Source: Microbacterium sp.
GTDB lineage: Bacteria; Actinomycetota; Actinomycetes; Actinomycetales; Microbacteriaceae
DNA: 64,000 nucleotides
Assembly: GCA_013823625.1 (NCBI GenBank)
Contig: PNMM01000002.1
Coordinates: 703,061-767,060, forward strand
Direction of reading: 5' to 3'
In this document: piece after piece, positions 42,080 to 49,660 of the stretch
How positions within the stretch are numbered: the stretch's first letter is position 1
Layout: the number at the start of each line of letters is the position of its first letter
Position numbers and translations under genes: made by a program
Notes under the pieces: model-generated
The model's database searches: none
The model's input: the letters and a program-made list of their open reading frames with translations, nothing else
Told to the model about the DNA's origin: nothing

Positions 42080-42745
42080 ATGACCGTTGCCAGTGTCGAG
42101 GGTGAGCCGACGCCCGAGCCCGCCGCTGAGCCGACGCTGGAGTGGACCACCCACGGCCTCGGCCCCTGGAAGGGCGAGTGGCCGGATGACCCGCGCCTGG
42201 ACCCCGAGCTGCTCGCCAATGGCGACACCCGCAACGTCATCGACCGCTACCGCTACTGGTCAATGACCGCGATCGTCGCCGACCTCGACGCGCGCCGCCA
42301 CCCGTTTCACGTGGCGATCGAGAACTGGCAGCACGACATGAACATCGGCTCGATCGTGCGCAGCGCCAATGCGTTTCTCGCGGCCGAAGTGCACATCGTG
42401 GGCCGCCGCCGCTGGAACAAGCGCGGCGCCATGGTCACCGACCGCTACCAACACGTCTCGCACCACGAGACCATCGGCGACCTCGTTGCGTTCGCTCGCG
42501 CACACGAACTACCCGTCGTCGCGATCGACAACGTCGAGGGGTCGCGGCCCGTGGATGCTGCGCCGCTACCCGTGCGGTGCATCTTGCTCTTCGGCCAAGA
42601 GGGCCCGGGCCTCTCGCCCGAAGCGCTCGCCGCCGCCGACGAGGTGGTCGAGATCACGCAGTACGGCTCGACGCGCTCGATCAACGCGAGCGCCGCAGCG
42701 GCGATCATCATGCACGAGTGGGTGCGGGCGCACGCTCGCTCGTGA
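42080..42745 (+). CDS. SpoU/TrmH-family RNA 2'-O-methyltransferase
   Basis: A 221-residue SPOUT methyltransferase. Motif 1 is NIGSIVRSANAF; motif 2 LFGQEGPGLSPEAL; motif 3 ITQYGSTRSINASAAAAIIMHEW, forming the trefoil-knot SAM site. An extra ~75-residue N-terminal segment (THGLGPWKGEWP...) is typical of an actinobacterial subgroup annotated only as rRNA methyltransferase. Target base unknown. ATG set by the -10 spacing. Confidence 0.88.
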   Translation: MTVASVEGEPTPEPAAEPTLEWTTHGLGPWKGEWPDDPRLDPELLANGDTRNVIDRYRYWSMTAIVADLDARRHPFHVAIENWQHDMNIGSIVRSANAFLAAEVHIVGRRRWNKRGAMVTDRYQHVSHHETIGDLVAFARAHELPVVAIDNVEGSRPVDAAPLPVRCILLFGQEGPGLSPEALAAADEVVEITQYGSTRSINASAAAAIIMHEWVRAHARS

Positions 42746-42746
42746 T

Positions 42747-42820
42747 GAGCATCCGGTGACCGCGGGCCCGACGAGCATCCGGTGACCGCGGGCCTGACGA
42801 GCATCCGGTGACCGTCGGCT
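42747..42820. repeat. Tandem 26-bp repeat, 2.8 copies, each with GCATCC
   Basis: Copies at 42747-42772 and 42773-42798 differ by one base; a third partial copy starts at 42799 (about 22 bases, one difference). Each begins GAGCATCCGGTGACCG. The array fills most of the 111-base gap between the SpoU gene and the next gene and starts just after the SpoU stop. No strong hairpin. Confidence 0.85.
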
Positions 42821-42856
42821 CTTGACGGCGCTCGCCGCAGCCGATGGACTGTGCCC

Positions 42857-43228
42857 ATGACCGTGATCACCGATGATCTGCCCGCTCAACTCATCCGCCA
42901 CGAGCACGAGCTGTGGGAGGCGATGCGGCACGGCGATGGCGGCACCCACCTGCAAAAAGCGATGACGACGGATGCCGTGCTCATCGATGACGGATCACTC
43001 GTCGAGCGTTCCGCGGCGATCGTGGCCCTCGATGGCACGACGTGGGGCGAGGCGACGATGAGCGACCAGCGTGTCGTGCGCCTCGGTGACCGGGCCGCGA
43101 TGCTCGCCTACCGATTGCGCAGCACGCGCGACGGATCCCCCGTCGACATGTGGGCCACCACGACCTACGTCTACAGCGAAGGTCGCTGGCGCGTCGGCGC
43201 CCACCAGCAGTCGCCCGCCGCCGACTAG
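42857..43228 (+). CDS. NTF2-like / DUF4440 protein
   Basis: A 123-residue single-domain protein: an N-terminal helix (LPAQLIRHEHELWEAMRHGD), then the curved sheet DAVLIDDGSLV, RVVRLGDRAAMLAYRLRS, MWATTTYVYSEGRWRVGAHQQS. This is the cone-shaped NTF2/SnoaL-like fold used by varied small enzymes and binding proteins; function not assignable. ATG 42857 is 6 bases after TGGACT; a GTG at 42851 is in frame. Its TAG overlaps the stop of the convergent gene in CTAG. Confidence 0.75.
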   Translation: MTVITDDLPAQLIRHEHELWEAMRHGDGGTHLQKAMTTDAVLIDDGSLVERSAAIVALDGTTWGEATMSDQRVVRLGDRAAMLAYRLRSTRDGSPVDMWATTTYVYSEGRWRVGAHQQSPAAD

Positions 43229-43641
43229 CGCGCCGCGCGCCGCACGCGGATCGGACCTTTCGCCGTCGAGGGATCGACGACGCGGCCTCCCTGCGTGATC
43301 TCGACCTCGCCTGCGGCGACCAGCCGCCGGGCCGCGCGCCGGGCGGGTTCCATGAGCTCTCGCCAGGCCTCGTCGTCATCACCCGCGACCGCGCGCGCCG
43401 CCTCGCTCGGGCAGATGGTCGCTCTCGCGGCACGACCGCTCAACAGGCTCCGGATGCTCTCTTCGAGCGCCCGGTCGACAGGCCGCACCCCCCGAGCCCG
43501 GCACGCGTCGCTGCACCAGCGCACGGCATCCCAGTCGCGCGCCCATCGCGCCCGCCACTCGATGCGGCGGCCGCACGAACCGCAGACTTTCTCGGCGCGC
43601 TCGGCTGCGGATTCTTCGTCGCGCTCACGCTGCCGCCCCAT
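43225..43641 (-). CDS. DUF2256 and DUF3253 domain protein
   Basis: A 138-residue protein. The first half has a zinc-ribbon-like DUF2256 block, KVCGSCGRRIEWRARWARDW then VRWCSDACR (C..C ... C...C). The second half is a DUF3253 winged-helix-like block, IRSLLSGRAARATICPSEAARAV..., WRELMEPARRAARRL, GEVEITQGGRVVDPS. The two domains are often fused in bacteria; the zinc ribbon plus winged helix suggests nucleic-acid binding, but the role is unknown. ATG 43641 is the only good start after the MFS stop 30 bases upstream. Confidence 0.85.
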   Translation of the reverse strand: MGRQRERDEESAAERAEKVCGSCGRRIEWRARWARDWDAVRWCSDACRARGVRPVDRALEESIRSLLSGRAARATICPSEAARAVAGDDDEAWRELMEPARRAARRLVAAGEVEITQGGRVVDPSTAKGPIRVRRAAR

Positions 43642-43670
43642 GTCGCCATGATGCCCGGCGAACCCGACGA

Positions 43671-44939
43671 CTAGCTTCGAGCGGCGGCTTGCCCCGCGCG
43701 CCGCTCGCGCGCGAGTAACAGCCCGACGCCGGCGATGACGGCGACGGCGATCGCGGTGCCGCCGAACAGCAGCAGTGCTCCGCCGGCCTCGTACGCGAGG
43801 CCCGAGAAGCCAGCGGCGATCGTCGCGGCCGCGAGGCCGATGCCGCGCAGCAAGCCTTGCGCCGAGCCGGCGCGGGCCGGGTCGACCGCGTGTGCCATGG
43901 CGGCGGCTGCGCCGATGAAGGCGAGCGCCTGGCCGGTCGACTCGACGAAGCCCATACCCGTGGCGATGAAGGGGTTGCCCACGACGCCATAGAGGGTCAC
44001 AATCGGCAGCAAGATGAGCAGGCCGCGCGCGTAGGCGGAGACACCACCACGGCGGTCGGCGAGACGCCCCGCCCACCCGGCGACGAGCACGTAGGGCACC
44101 GCGAAAAGGGCATAGCTCGCGGCGGTCAGCACGGGGTCGGCGCCGATGTCGGCCATGAAGCGCGGCCAGATTCCGTCGTACGATCCGGTCGGCACCATGA
44201 CGGCGGCATAGAGCAGCACGATTCCGATGATGCGGGGTGAGCGCAGCAAGTCGAGGCTTGAGCGGGGCGGCCCGGCGCCGAAGCGCAGGGTGCGGTCAGC
44301 ATCCGTGCCATCAAAGCCGATGACGCCCGCGGCGATACCGCCGGTGGGCGGATGCGCCTCATCGAACACGGTAGGGGTGGTCTCGCGAAAGCCCACGAGC
44401 ACGGGCACGAGGGCCACGAGAACAATGACGGCCGCGACGGCGAGAATCGCGCTCGGCCCCGCGAACGAGAGGGCGAGGCCCGAGGCGAGGGGGCCCACGG
44501 CGATACCCGCGAGTTCGGCGGCGCCGAGGCGACCGAGCAGCTCGCCACTGCGAGCGTGGTCGTGACGCACGATGAGCGCGCTCGCGGCGATCACGAAGAT
44601 GCCAAAGCCAAAGCCGCCGACCGCGCGGCCGATGATGAGCTGCCAGCCCTCGACCGAAACGGCGCTGAGGCCGAGCGACGCGGCCACCATGATGACGCCG
44701 ATGACGGCCATCGCGCGCGCGTGCCCACGGTCGGCCGCGGGCGCCACGAGAAGCTCGGCGATGAGCGCTGCGGCAAAGCCTGCCGCAGCAAGGTAGCCAA
44801 TCTCGGCGGTGCTGACGCCGAGCGAGCCCTGGAGGGAGGGGATGAGCGGGAAGATGACGAACGAGGCCGACGACAGCACCACCATGGCCGTGACGACGCT
44901 CGGCACGAGCAGTCGTGCCTGCCGTTGGTGCGCGTTCAT
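43671..44939 (-). CDS. MFS efflux transporter controlled by a divergent TetR
   Basis: A 422-residue major facilitator with twelve hydrophobic segments. The loop-2/3 signature is AADRGHARAMAV and the efflux-type segment IIGRAVGGFGFGIFVIAAS resembles the DHA1 drug-efflux motif. The divergent TetR gene and shared operators imply export of the compound that TetR senses. ATG 44939 has AGGAG about 9 bases upstream. The promoter TTGTCC-17-TAGCGT on the minus strand starts inside the operator. Confidence 0.85.
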   Translation of the reverse strand: MNAHQRQARLLVPSVVTAMVVLSSASFVIFPLIPSLQGSLGVSTAEIGYLAAAGFAAALIAELLVAPAADRGHARAMAVIGVIMVAASLGLSAVSVEGWQLIIGRAVGGFGFGIFVIAASALIVRHDHARSGELLGRLGAAELAGIAVGPLASGLALSFAGPSAILAVAAVIVLVALVPVLVGFRETTPTVFDEAHPPTGGIAAGVIGFDGTDADRTLRFGAGPPRSSLDLLRSPRIIGIVLLYAAVMVPTGSYDGIWPRFMADIGADPVLTAASYALFAVPYVLVAGWAGRLADRRGGVSAYARGLLILLPIVTLYGVVGNPFIATGMGFVESTGQALAFIGAAAAMAHAVDPARAGSAQGLLRGIGLAAATIAAGFSGLAYEAGGALLLFGGTAIAVAVIAGVGLLLARERRAGQAAARS

Positions 44940-44963
44940 GGGGTCGAGTCTCCTGGTCTGGTG

Positions 44964-44982
44964 TTATACAACTGGACAATAA
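44964..44982. promoter_or_regulatory. Possible second TetR site near the MFS start
   Basis: Contains GGACAATA, the same half-site as the perfect operator at 44995, within TTAT-N11-ATAA. Confidence 0.4.
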
Positions 44983-44994
44983 CGCTAGCACCCC

Positions 44995-45010
44995 TTGTCC
45001 GTTTGGACAA
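44995..45010. promoter_or_regulatory. TetR operator between the MFS and TetR genes
   Basis: TTGTCC-GTTT-GGACAA is a perfect inverted repeat with 6-bp arms. Its right arm provides the -35 (TTGTCC) of the MFS promoter on the minus strand, 17 bases from TAGCGT, and it lies at the -35 region of the TetR gene, so it can repress both. Confidence 0.75.
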
Positions 45011-45028
45011 TATCGCGCGCCACCGCCG

Positions 45029-45034
45029 TATGCT
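45029..45034 (+). promoter_or_regulatory. Candidate -10 of the TetR gene (leaderless)
   Basis: TATGCT, 6 bases, GTG 45041. Confidence 0.5.
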
Positions 45035-45040
45035 CGACGT

Positions 45041-45706
45041 GTGGCTGAACAGCGCAAGGCGCCTGAGCGCAAGAGCTCAGACGAGCGCCGCGATGAGATC
45101 GTGCGCGCAACCCTGCGGCTCGTTGCCATCAAGGGTTTCGCGGGGGTGACGCTGCGCGAAGTCGCCACCGAAGTGGGCGTCGTGCACGGGCTCATTCGCC
45201 ACTACTTCTCGACCCGCGATGACCTCGTGGCCGCGGCCTTCGACTTCGCCGTGACGAGCGAGCTTTCGAGCGACCGCGCGATGCTCGATGGCCTTGACCC
45301 CGTTGCGGCGCTCGCCGGGTGGCTCGCCTCGACCCCCGAAGACCACTACCGCGTGTGGATCGACGCGTGGAGTGAAGCGGGCCGCACGCCCGCGCTCGCC
45401 GCCGCGCTCGACCGGCATCATCGCGACTGCGAGCGCATCCTCACCGCCGTCATCGAACGAGTGGTGGATGCCGGGCTTGGCGCGAGCGCCAACCCCGCGG
45501 CCGACTCGCGCTTGCTCACCGCCGTCGCCGACGGCGTGGCCGTGCAGCACCACGGCATCGCTGCCATCGGAGTGACCGAAGCCAACGACATCGTGTTCGG
45601 AGTGGCCGAGCGGCAGTTGGGCCTGGCGCCGGGAACCCTTGCCCGCGCCAACCCCGCGCCCGCACGAGGCCAGTGGGCCGAGGGTGCCGCCCTGCTCGCT
45701 CGATAG
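45041..45706 (+). CDS. TetR-family regulator, divergent from MFS
   Basis: A 221-residue regulator. After a basic N-terminus ([16 protein letters not shown]) comes the [53 protein letters not shown]. The C-terminal domain ([31 protein letters not shown]) resembles the BetI-like TetR_C group. The GTG at 45041 is chosen because the frame upstream covers the operator. The stop codon overlaps the -10 of purA. Confidence 0.9.
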   Translation: MAEQRKAPERKSSDERRDEIVRATLRLVAIKGFAGVTLREVATEVGVVHGLIRHYFSTRDDLVAAAFDFAVTSELSSDRAMLDGLDPVAALAGWLASTPEDHYRVWIDAWSEAGRTPALAAALDRHHRDCERILTAVIERVVDAGLGASANPAADSRLLTAVADGVAVQHHGIAAIGVTEANDIVFGVAERQLGLAPGTLARANPAPARGQWAEGAALLAR

Positions 45707-45709
45707 ACT
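45704..45709 (+). promoter_or_regulatory. Candidate -10 of purA
   Basis: TAGACT overlaps the TetR stop codon. It would give a leader of about 32 bases containing a small AGGGC-AA-GCCCT hairpin and a GAAGGGA ribosome-binding site. Confidence 0.45.
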
Positions 45710-45747
45710 CAAGGGCAAGCCCTCACCATCTCTCGAAGGGACCACCC

Positions 45748-47034
45748 ATGCCTGCCGTCGTCATCATCGGCGCCCAGTGGGGCGATGAAGGAAAAGGCAA
45801 GGCCACCGACCTGCTCGCGGGCCGCATCGACTACGTCGTCAAGTTCAACGGCGGCAACAACGCGGGTCACACGGTCGTCGTCGGCGATGAGAAGTATGCG
45901 CTGCACTTGCTACCGAGCGGCATTCTGACCGAGGGCGTGACCCCCATCATCTCGAATGGCGTCGTCGTCGACATCGAGGTGCTCTTCGGCGAGCTCGACG
46001 CGCTGAGCGCGCGCGGCGTTGATGTCTCACGCTTGCTCATCAGCGCCAACGCGCACGTCATCACGCACTACCACCGCACGATCGACAAGGTCACCGAGCG
46101 CTTTCTCGGCAAGCGGCAGATCGGCACGACGGGCCGGGGAATCGGCCCCGCGTACGCCGACAAGATCAACCGCGTGGGCATCCGCATTCAAGATCTCTTC
46201 GACGAAAACATCTTGCGTCAGAAGGTTGAAGGCGCCCTCAACATCAAGAACCACTTGCTCGTCAAGGTCTACAACCGGCGGGCCATCGGTGCCGATGAGG
46301 TCGTCGACGAGTTGCTGAGCTACGCCGAGCGACTGCGACCCATGGTGGTCGACACCGCACTCGTGCTGCACCAGGCGCTCGAGCGCGGCGAGACCGTGCT
46401 CTTCGAGGGCGGCCAGGCCACGATGCTCGATGTCGACCACGGCACGTACCCCTTCGTCACGTCGTCGAGCTCGACGGCGGGTGGCGCGGCCACGGGTTCG
46501 GGCATCGGCCCCAACCGCATCGATCGCGTCATCGGCATCGTCAAGGCCTACACAACCCGCGTCGGCGCCGGTCCCTTCCCCACCGAGCTTTTTGACGAGT
46601 CGGGCGAGTTCTTGCGCAAGACGGGCTTCGAGTTCGGCACGACGACGGGTCGCCCGCGGCGCTGCGGCTGGTACGACGCCCCCATCGCGCGCTACACCGC
46701 GCGCATCAACGGCGTCACCGACTTCGTGATGACCAAGCTCGACGTGCTCACGGGGCTCGAGAGCATCCCGGTCTGCGTCGCTTACGACGTCGATGGCGTG
46801 CGGGTTGACGAAGTGCCCGTGTCGCAGAGCGACTTTCACCACGCCGTGCCGATCTACGAGAACTTTGCGGGATGGTCAGAAGACATCTCGGGCGCCCGCA
46901 CCTTCGATGATCTGCCGAAGAACGCGCAAGACTACGTGCTCGCGATCGAGGCCATGAGTGGCGCCCGCATCTCGGCCATCGGCGTGGGCCCCGCGCGCGA
47001 CGCCATCGTCGTGCGGCACGACCTGCTCGGCTAA
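45748..47034 (+). CDS. purA: Adenylosuccinate synthetase
   Basis: GTP-dependent conversion of IMP and aspartate to adenylosuccinate. 428 residues with [17 protein letters not shown] at the N-terminus, NAGHTVVV, the IMP-binding [35 protein letters not shown], and the aspartate-loop RPRRCGWYD region. ATG 45748 is preceded by GAAGGGA; the frame upstream reads through the TetR end and is not coding. Not linked to the other pur genes except by neighbourhood (purL at 52167, purD-Q at 58330-64000). Confidence 0.97.
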   Translation: MPAVVIIGAQWGDEGKGKATDLLAGRIDYVVKFNGGNNAGHTVVVGDEKYALHLLPSGILTEGVTPIISNGVVVDIEVLFGELDALSARGVDVSRLLISANAHVITHYHRTIDKVTERFLGKRQIGTTGRGIGPAYADKINRVGIRIQDLFDENILRQKVEGALNIKNHLLVKVYNRRAIGADEVVDELLSYAERLRPMVVDTALVLHQALERGETVLFEGGQATMLDVDHGTYPFVTSSSSTAGGAATGSGIGPNRIDRVIGIVKAYTTRVGAGPFPTELFDESGEFLRKTGFEFGTTTGRPRRCGWYDAPIARYTARINGVTDFVMTKLDVLTGLESIPVCVAYDVDGVRVDEVPVSQSDFHHAVPIYENFAGWSEDISGARTFDDLPKNAQDYVLAIEAMSGARISAIGVGPARDAIVVRHDLLG

Positions 47035-47036
47035 GC

Positions 47037-47636
47037 GTGACCGCGCTCGAGTTGCCCTACGCCGCCCTCGAGGGGCACGGCGTGCGACTCGAGCCCTATG
47101 AGCCCGCACACCTGCCGGGCCTCACGGCCGCACTCGGCCGCCCCGAGGTCTTTGCGGGCGGCTGGGGCGGCGGCCCTGCGGCGGCCCGCACGGCAGACGA
47201 CTTCGCGGCCTGGTTGCCGACCTACCTTCAAGTCGGGCGCGCCCATGTCTACGTGGTGCGGGATGCGCCCGGCACCGTCATCGGCACCTCGACGATTCTC
47301 GACCTCAACCCCGGCGCCGAGTCGGCCCACATCGGGTACACCGCGTACGCACCCGAGCACTGGGGATCATCCGTCAACCCAGCATGCAAGCTCTTGTTGC
47401 TCGGCCACCTCTTCGACCATGGTTACGGTCGCGTCAAGTTGCAGGCCGACGTGCTCAACGCGCGGTCACGCGCGGGCATCGTCAAGCTCGGCGGGCAGTT
47501 CGAAGGCATCGCGCGCCGCGATCAGCCGCGTGCCGATGGCTCGTGGCGTGACACGGCGATCTACTCGATCGTCGCGGACGAGTGGCCCGAGGTACGGGCA
47601 GGACTGCTGCAGCGCCTCACGGGCACCATCGCCTAA
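47037..47636 (+). CDS. GNAT-family acetyltransferase, RimJ/RimL-like
   Basis: A 199-residue protein with the RimJ/RimL pattern: L.LEP....L.GL..., TILDLNPGAESAHIGYTAYAP, CKLLLLGHLFDHGYGRVKLQADVLNARSRAGIVKLGGQFEG. This includes the NARS block where family members bind CoA and substrate. The GTG start is 2 bases after the purA stop, so it is probably co-transcribed with purA; substrate unknown. Converges on the next gene with 4 bases of stop-codon overlap. Confidence 0.85.
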   Translation: MTALELPYAALEGHGVRLEPYEPAHLPGLTAALGRPEVFAGGWGGGPAAARTADDFAAWLPTYLQVGRAHVYVVRDAPGTVIGTSTILDLNPGAESAHIGYTAYAPEHWGSSVNPACKLLLLGHLFDHGYGRVKLQADVLNARSRAGIVKLGGQFEGIARRDQPRADGSWRDTAIYSIVADEWPEVRAGLLQRLTGTIA

Positions 47637-48283
47637 GCGACCGACGCGAACCAGACGACGCCCAGCCAGATGCCGAGCACGAGGCCGCTGATGGCCACCC
47701 CGAAGCTCAGAACCCAGTCGCTGATCGTCGGGGGATTCTCGCCCGGCTCGGGCGGTGGTCGCATCGAGAGGATGTACGGGCGCGCCGGGCGCGCTTCTGA
47801 GAACGCTCGGCCCTGGGCGTCAACACGGCCCAGCAGCATGCGCTGCGGGGCGGCTGGCAACGCGAGAAAGAGTGGAGCCAGGCCCATGGCGATGAACAGA
47901 ATGCCGATGAACAGGCCGGTGAGGTCGCCGTTCACGAAGAAGCTCCGCAAAAAGATCATCGCGAGGCTCACGAACAGGGCGGGCCACGCGAAGATCCACA
48001 CGACGACCCCGAACCCTTGCGCGAGCAGCGTGCCGACGAAGACGGCGGCGAGCCCGCCGAGAATACTCGTCGGCGTGAACGCCACGATCGCGTCGGTGCA
48101 CTCGACCTCGATCACGAAGGGCCCGCCGCGCGCGCAGAATCCCCCCAGGTCGGCGAGTGCGCTGACGGACTGCAACAGAAGCGTCAGAGCGAGAGCCAGC
48201 GAGAACCAGCTGAAGAGCGAGCCCAACACGCGAGTCGCGGCGGTGTCGCGCCAGGTCGAGCGCGAGCGAGCATCCGTCGTCAT
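47633..48283 (-). CDS. Membrane protein of unknown function
   Basis: A 216-residue protein with about five hydrophobic segments and a short extracytoplasmic loop holding two cysteines (GGFCARGG, EVECTDA). C-terminal part SDWVLSFGVAISGLVLGIWLGVVW. Not a family I recognise. The start ATG 48283 is 6 bases after minus-strand TAGAGT; an upstream GTG 6 bases earlier overlaps that element. No partner gene. Confidence 0.68.
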   Translation of the reverse strand: MTTDARSRSTWRDTAATRVLGSLFSWFSLALALTLLLQSVSALADLGGFCARGGPFVIEVECTDAIVAFTPTSILGGLAAVFVGTLLAQGFGVVVWIFAWPALFVSLAMIFLRSFFVNGDLTGLFIGILFIAMGLAPLFLALPAAPQRMLLGRVDAQGRAFSEARPARPYILSMRPPPEPGENPPTISDWVLSFGVAISGLVLGIWLGVVWFASVA

Positions 48284-48289
48284 GGCCAC

Positions 48290-48295
48290 ACTCTA
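48290..48295 (-). promoter_or_regulatory. Candidate -10 of the 216-aa membrane protein gene (leaderless)
   Basis: Minus-strand TAGAGT, 6 bases, ATG 48283. Confidence 0.4.
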
Positions 48296-48315
48296 GAGGT
48301 CAGCCCGCGTCGCGA

Positions 48316-48321
48316 TACGCT
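48316..48321 (+). promoter_or_regulatory. Candidate -10 of chorismate mutase (leaderless)
   Basis: TACGCT, 6 bases, ATG 48328. Confidence 0.5.
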
Positions 48322-48327
48322 CAACTC

Positions 48328-48654
48328 ATGGATGACGCCGCCATGGTCGAGCTCACGTCGCTGCGCCGCAGCATCGACAACATCGACGCCGCGCTGATTC
48401 ACTTGCTCGCCGAGCGCTTCAAGTGCACGCAAGCGGTGGGCCGGCTGAAGGCCGCGACCGACATGCCGCCGAGTGATCCGGAGCGCGAGCGCGTGCAGAT
48501 CGAGCGTCTTCGGGCGCTCGCGACCGAGGCGCAGCTCGACCCCGCCTTTGCCGAGAAGTGGTTCAACTTCATCGTGGCGGAGGTCATCCACCACCACGAG
48601 CAGATCGCCACGACGGGCACCATCGCCACCGATTCGGTCAACACCGAGCAGTAG
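48328..48654 (+). CDS. Chorismate mutase, AroQ class
   Basis: Helical mutase converting chorismate to prephenate for Phe/Tyr synthesis. 108 residues. LTSLRRSIDNIDAALIHLLAERFKCTQAVGRLKA carries the conserved Arg, Asp and Lys of AroQ, PPSDPERERVQIERL the second part, and FAEKWFNFIVAEVIHHHEQI the third helix. Cytoplasmic (no signal), as in the Rv0948c type, which depends on complex formation with DAHP synthase for high activity. ATG set by the -10 spacing. Confidence 0.92.
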   Translation: MDDAAMVELTSLRRSIDNIDAALIHLLAERFKCTQAVGRLKAATDMPPSDPERERVQIERLRALATEAQLDPAFAEKWFNFIVAEVIHHHEQIATTGTIATDSVNTEQ

Positions 48655-48706
48655 CGGGTTTCTGCCGTCGCGCCGCCGTGCCGCTGGCCATGCCGGTGCG
48701 CGGCAG

Positions 48707-48712
48707 TAGTCT
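48707..48712 (+). promoter_or_regulatory. Candidate -10 of the EamA gene (leaderless)
   Basis: TAGTCT, 6 bases, GTG 48719. Same hexamer and spacing as crtE. Confidence 0.5.
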
Positions 48713-48718
48713 CGCCAG

Positions 48719-49660
48719 GTGACCAACGCCGCTCCTGCTGCCCCGCCCCGCACCTCTGACGCGTGGATCGCGGTGCAGTTCACCCTCGCAGGCGTGGTCT
48801 GGGGCGCGAGCTTTCTCTTCATCGCATTGGCGCTCGAAGGGCTTTCGCCAGTGCAGGTGGCAACGGGTCGCACGCTCTTCGGCGCGATCACCCTCGGGCT
48901 CATCGCGCTCGTTACTCGTGATCGTTTGCCGCGATCGCGGCGAGTGTGGGCGCACTTGGCGCTGCTCTCGGTGACCTTCGCGGTCATCCCGTATCAGCTC
49001 TTCGCGTGGGCGCAACAATATGTGTCGTCGGGCGTCGCGAGCATTTTCAACGCCACAACGCCCATCATGACGGCGCTCATCGCGGGGCTTGCATTTCGCA
49101 TCGAGAAGCTCTCGCGCGAGCAAGTGCTCGGCATCGTCGTGGGCATCATCGGTGTGATCGTGATCGTCGGCCCGTGGCAGGGCATCGAGCCGGGCACGGG
49201 TGGTTTCGTTCCCTACCTCGCGCTGCTCGGCGCCACGGCCTGCTACGGCTTCAGCCTCTCGTACATGCGTCGGTTCTTGAGCGACAGCGGCGTCAGCGCG
49301 ATCGTGTTCAGTTTCGTCATGATCGGTCTCGCTGCCGTGTGGATGCTCTTGCTCACGCCCGTCATCGGCGCCCAGCCCATGACGCTCACGCCGGCCGTGA
49401 TCGTCGCGATCGTGTTGCTCGGAGCCCTCGGCACAGGGCTCGCCTACGCCTGGAACCAGAACGTCGTGCGCGCGTGGGGACCCACACGCGCCGCCACGGT
49501 CACCTACATCTCGCCGCCCGTTGGCGTGTTCTTGGGCGTGCTGATTCTCGGCGAGACCCTCGTCTGGAACGAGCCCGTCGGGGCCGTGCTCGTTATCCTC
49601 GGCGTGCTGCTTGCGCAGCGGCGGTTGCGGCTGCCGAGTCGTCGCCGTTCCGCTGAATGA
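48719..49660 (+). CDS. DMT-superfamily transporter, EamA type
   Basis: A 313-residue membrane protein with ten hydrophobic segments in two EamA repeats: AGVVWGASFLFIALALEGLSP opens the first and YLALLGATACYGFSLSYMRRFL the second; the closing block PPVGVFLGVLILGETLVWNEPVGAVLVILGVLL is the standard EamA end. Likely exports a metabolite; substrate unknown. GTG 48719 lies 6 bases after TAGTCT. The last 68 bases overlap the 3' end of the convergent P-type ATPase gene. Confidence 0.88.
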   Translation: MTNAAPAAPPRTSDAWIAVQFTLAGVVWGASFLFIALALEGLSPVQVATGRTLFGAITLGLIALVTRDRLPRSRRVWAHLALLSVTFAVIPYQLFAWAQQYVSSGVASIFNATTPIMTALIAGLAFRIEKLSREQVLGIVVGIIGVIVIVGPWQGIEPGTGGFVPYLALLGATACYGFSLSYMRRFLSDSGVSAIVFSFVMIGLAAVWMLLLTPVIGAQPMTLTPAVIVAIVLLGALGTGLAYAWNQNVVRAWGPTRAATVTYISPPVGVFLGVLILGETLVWNEPVGAVLVILGVLLAQRRLRLPSRRRSAE

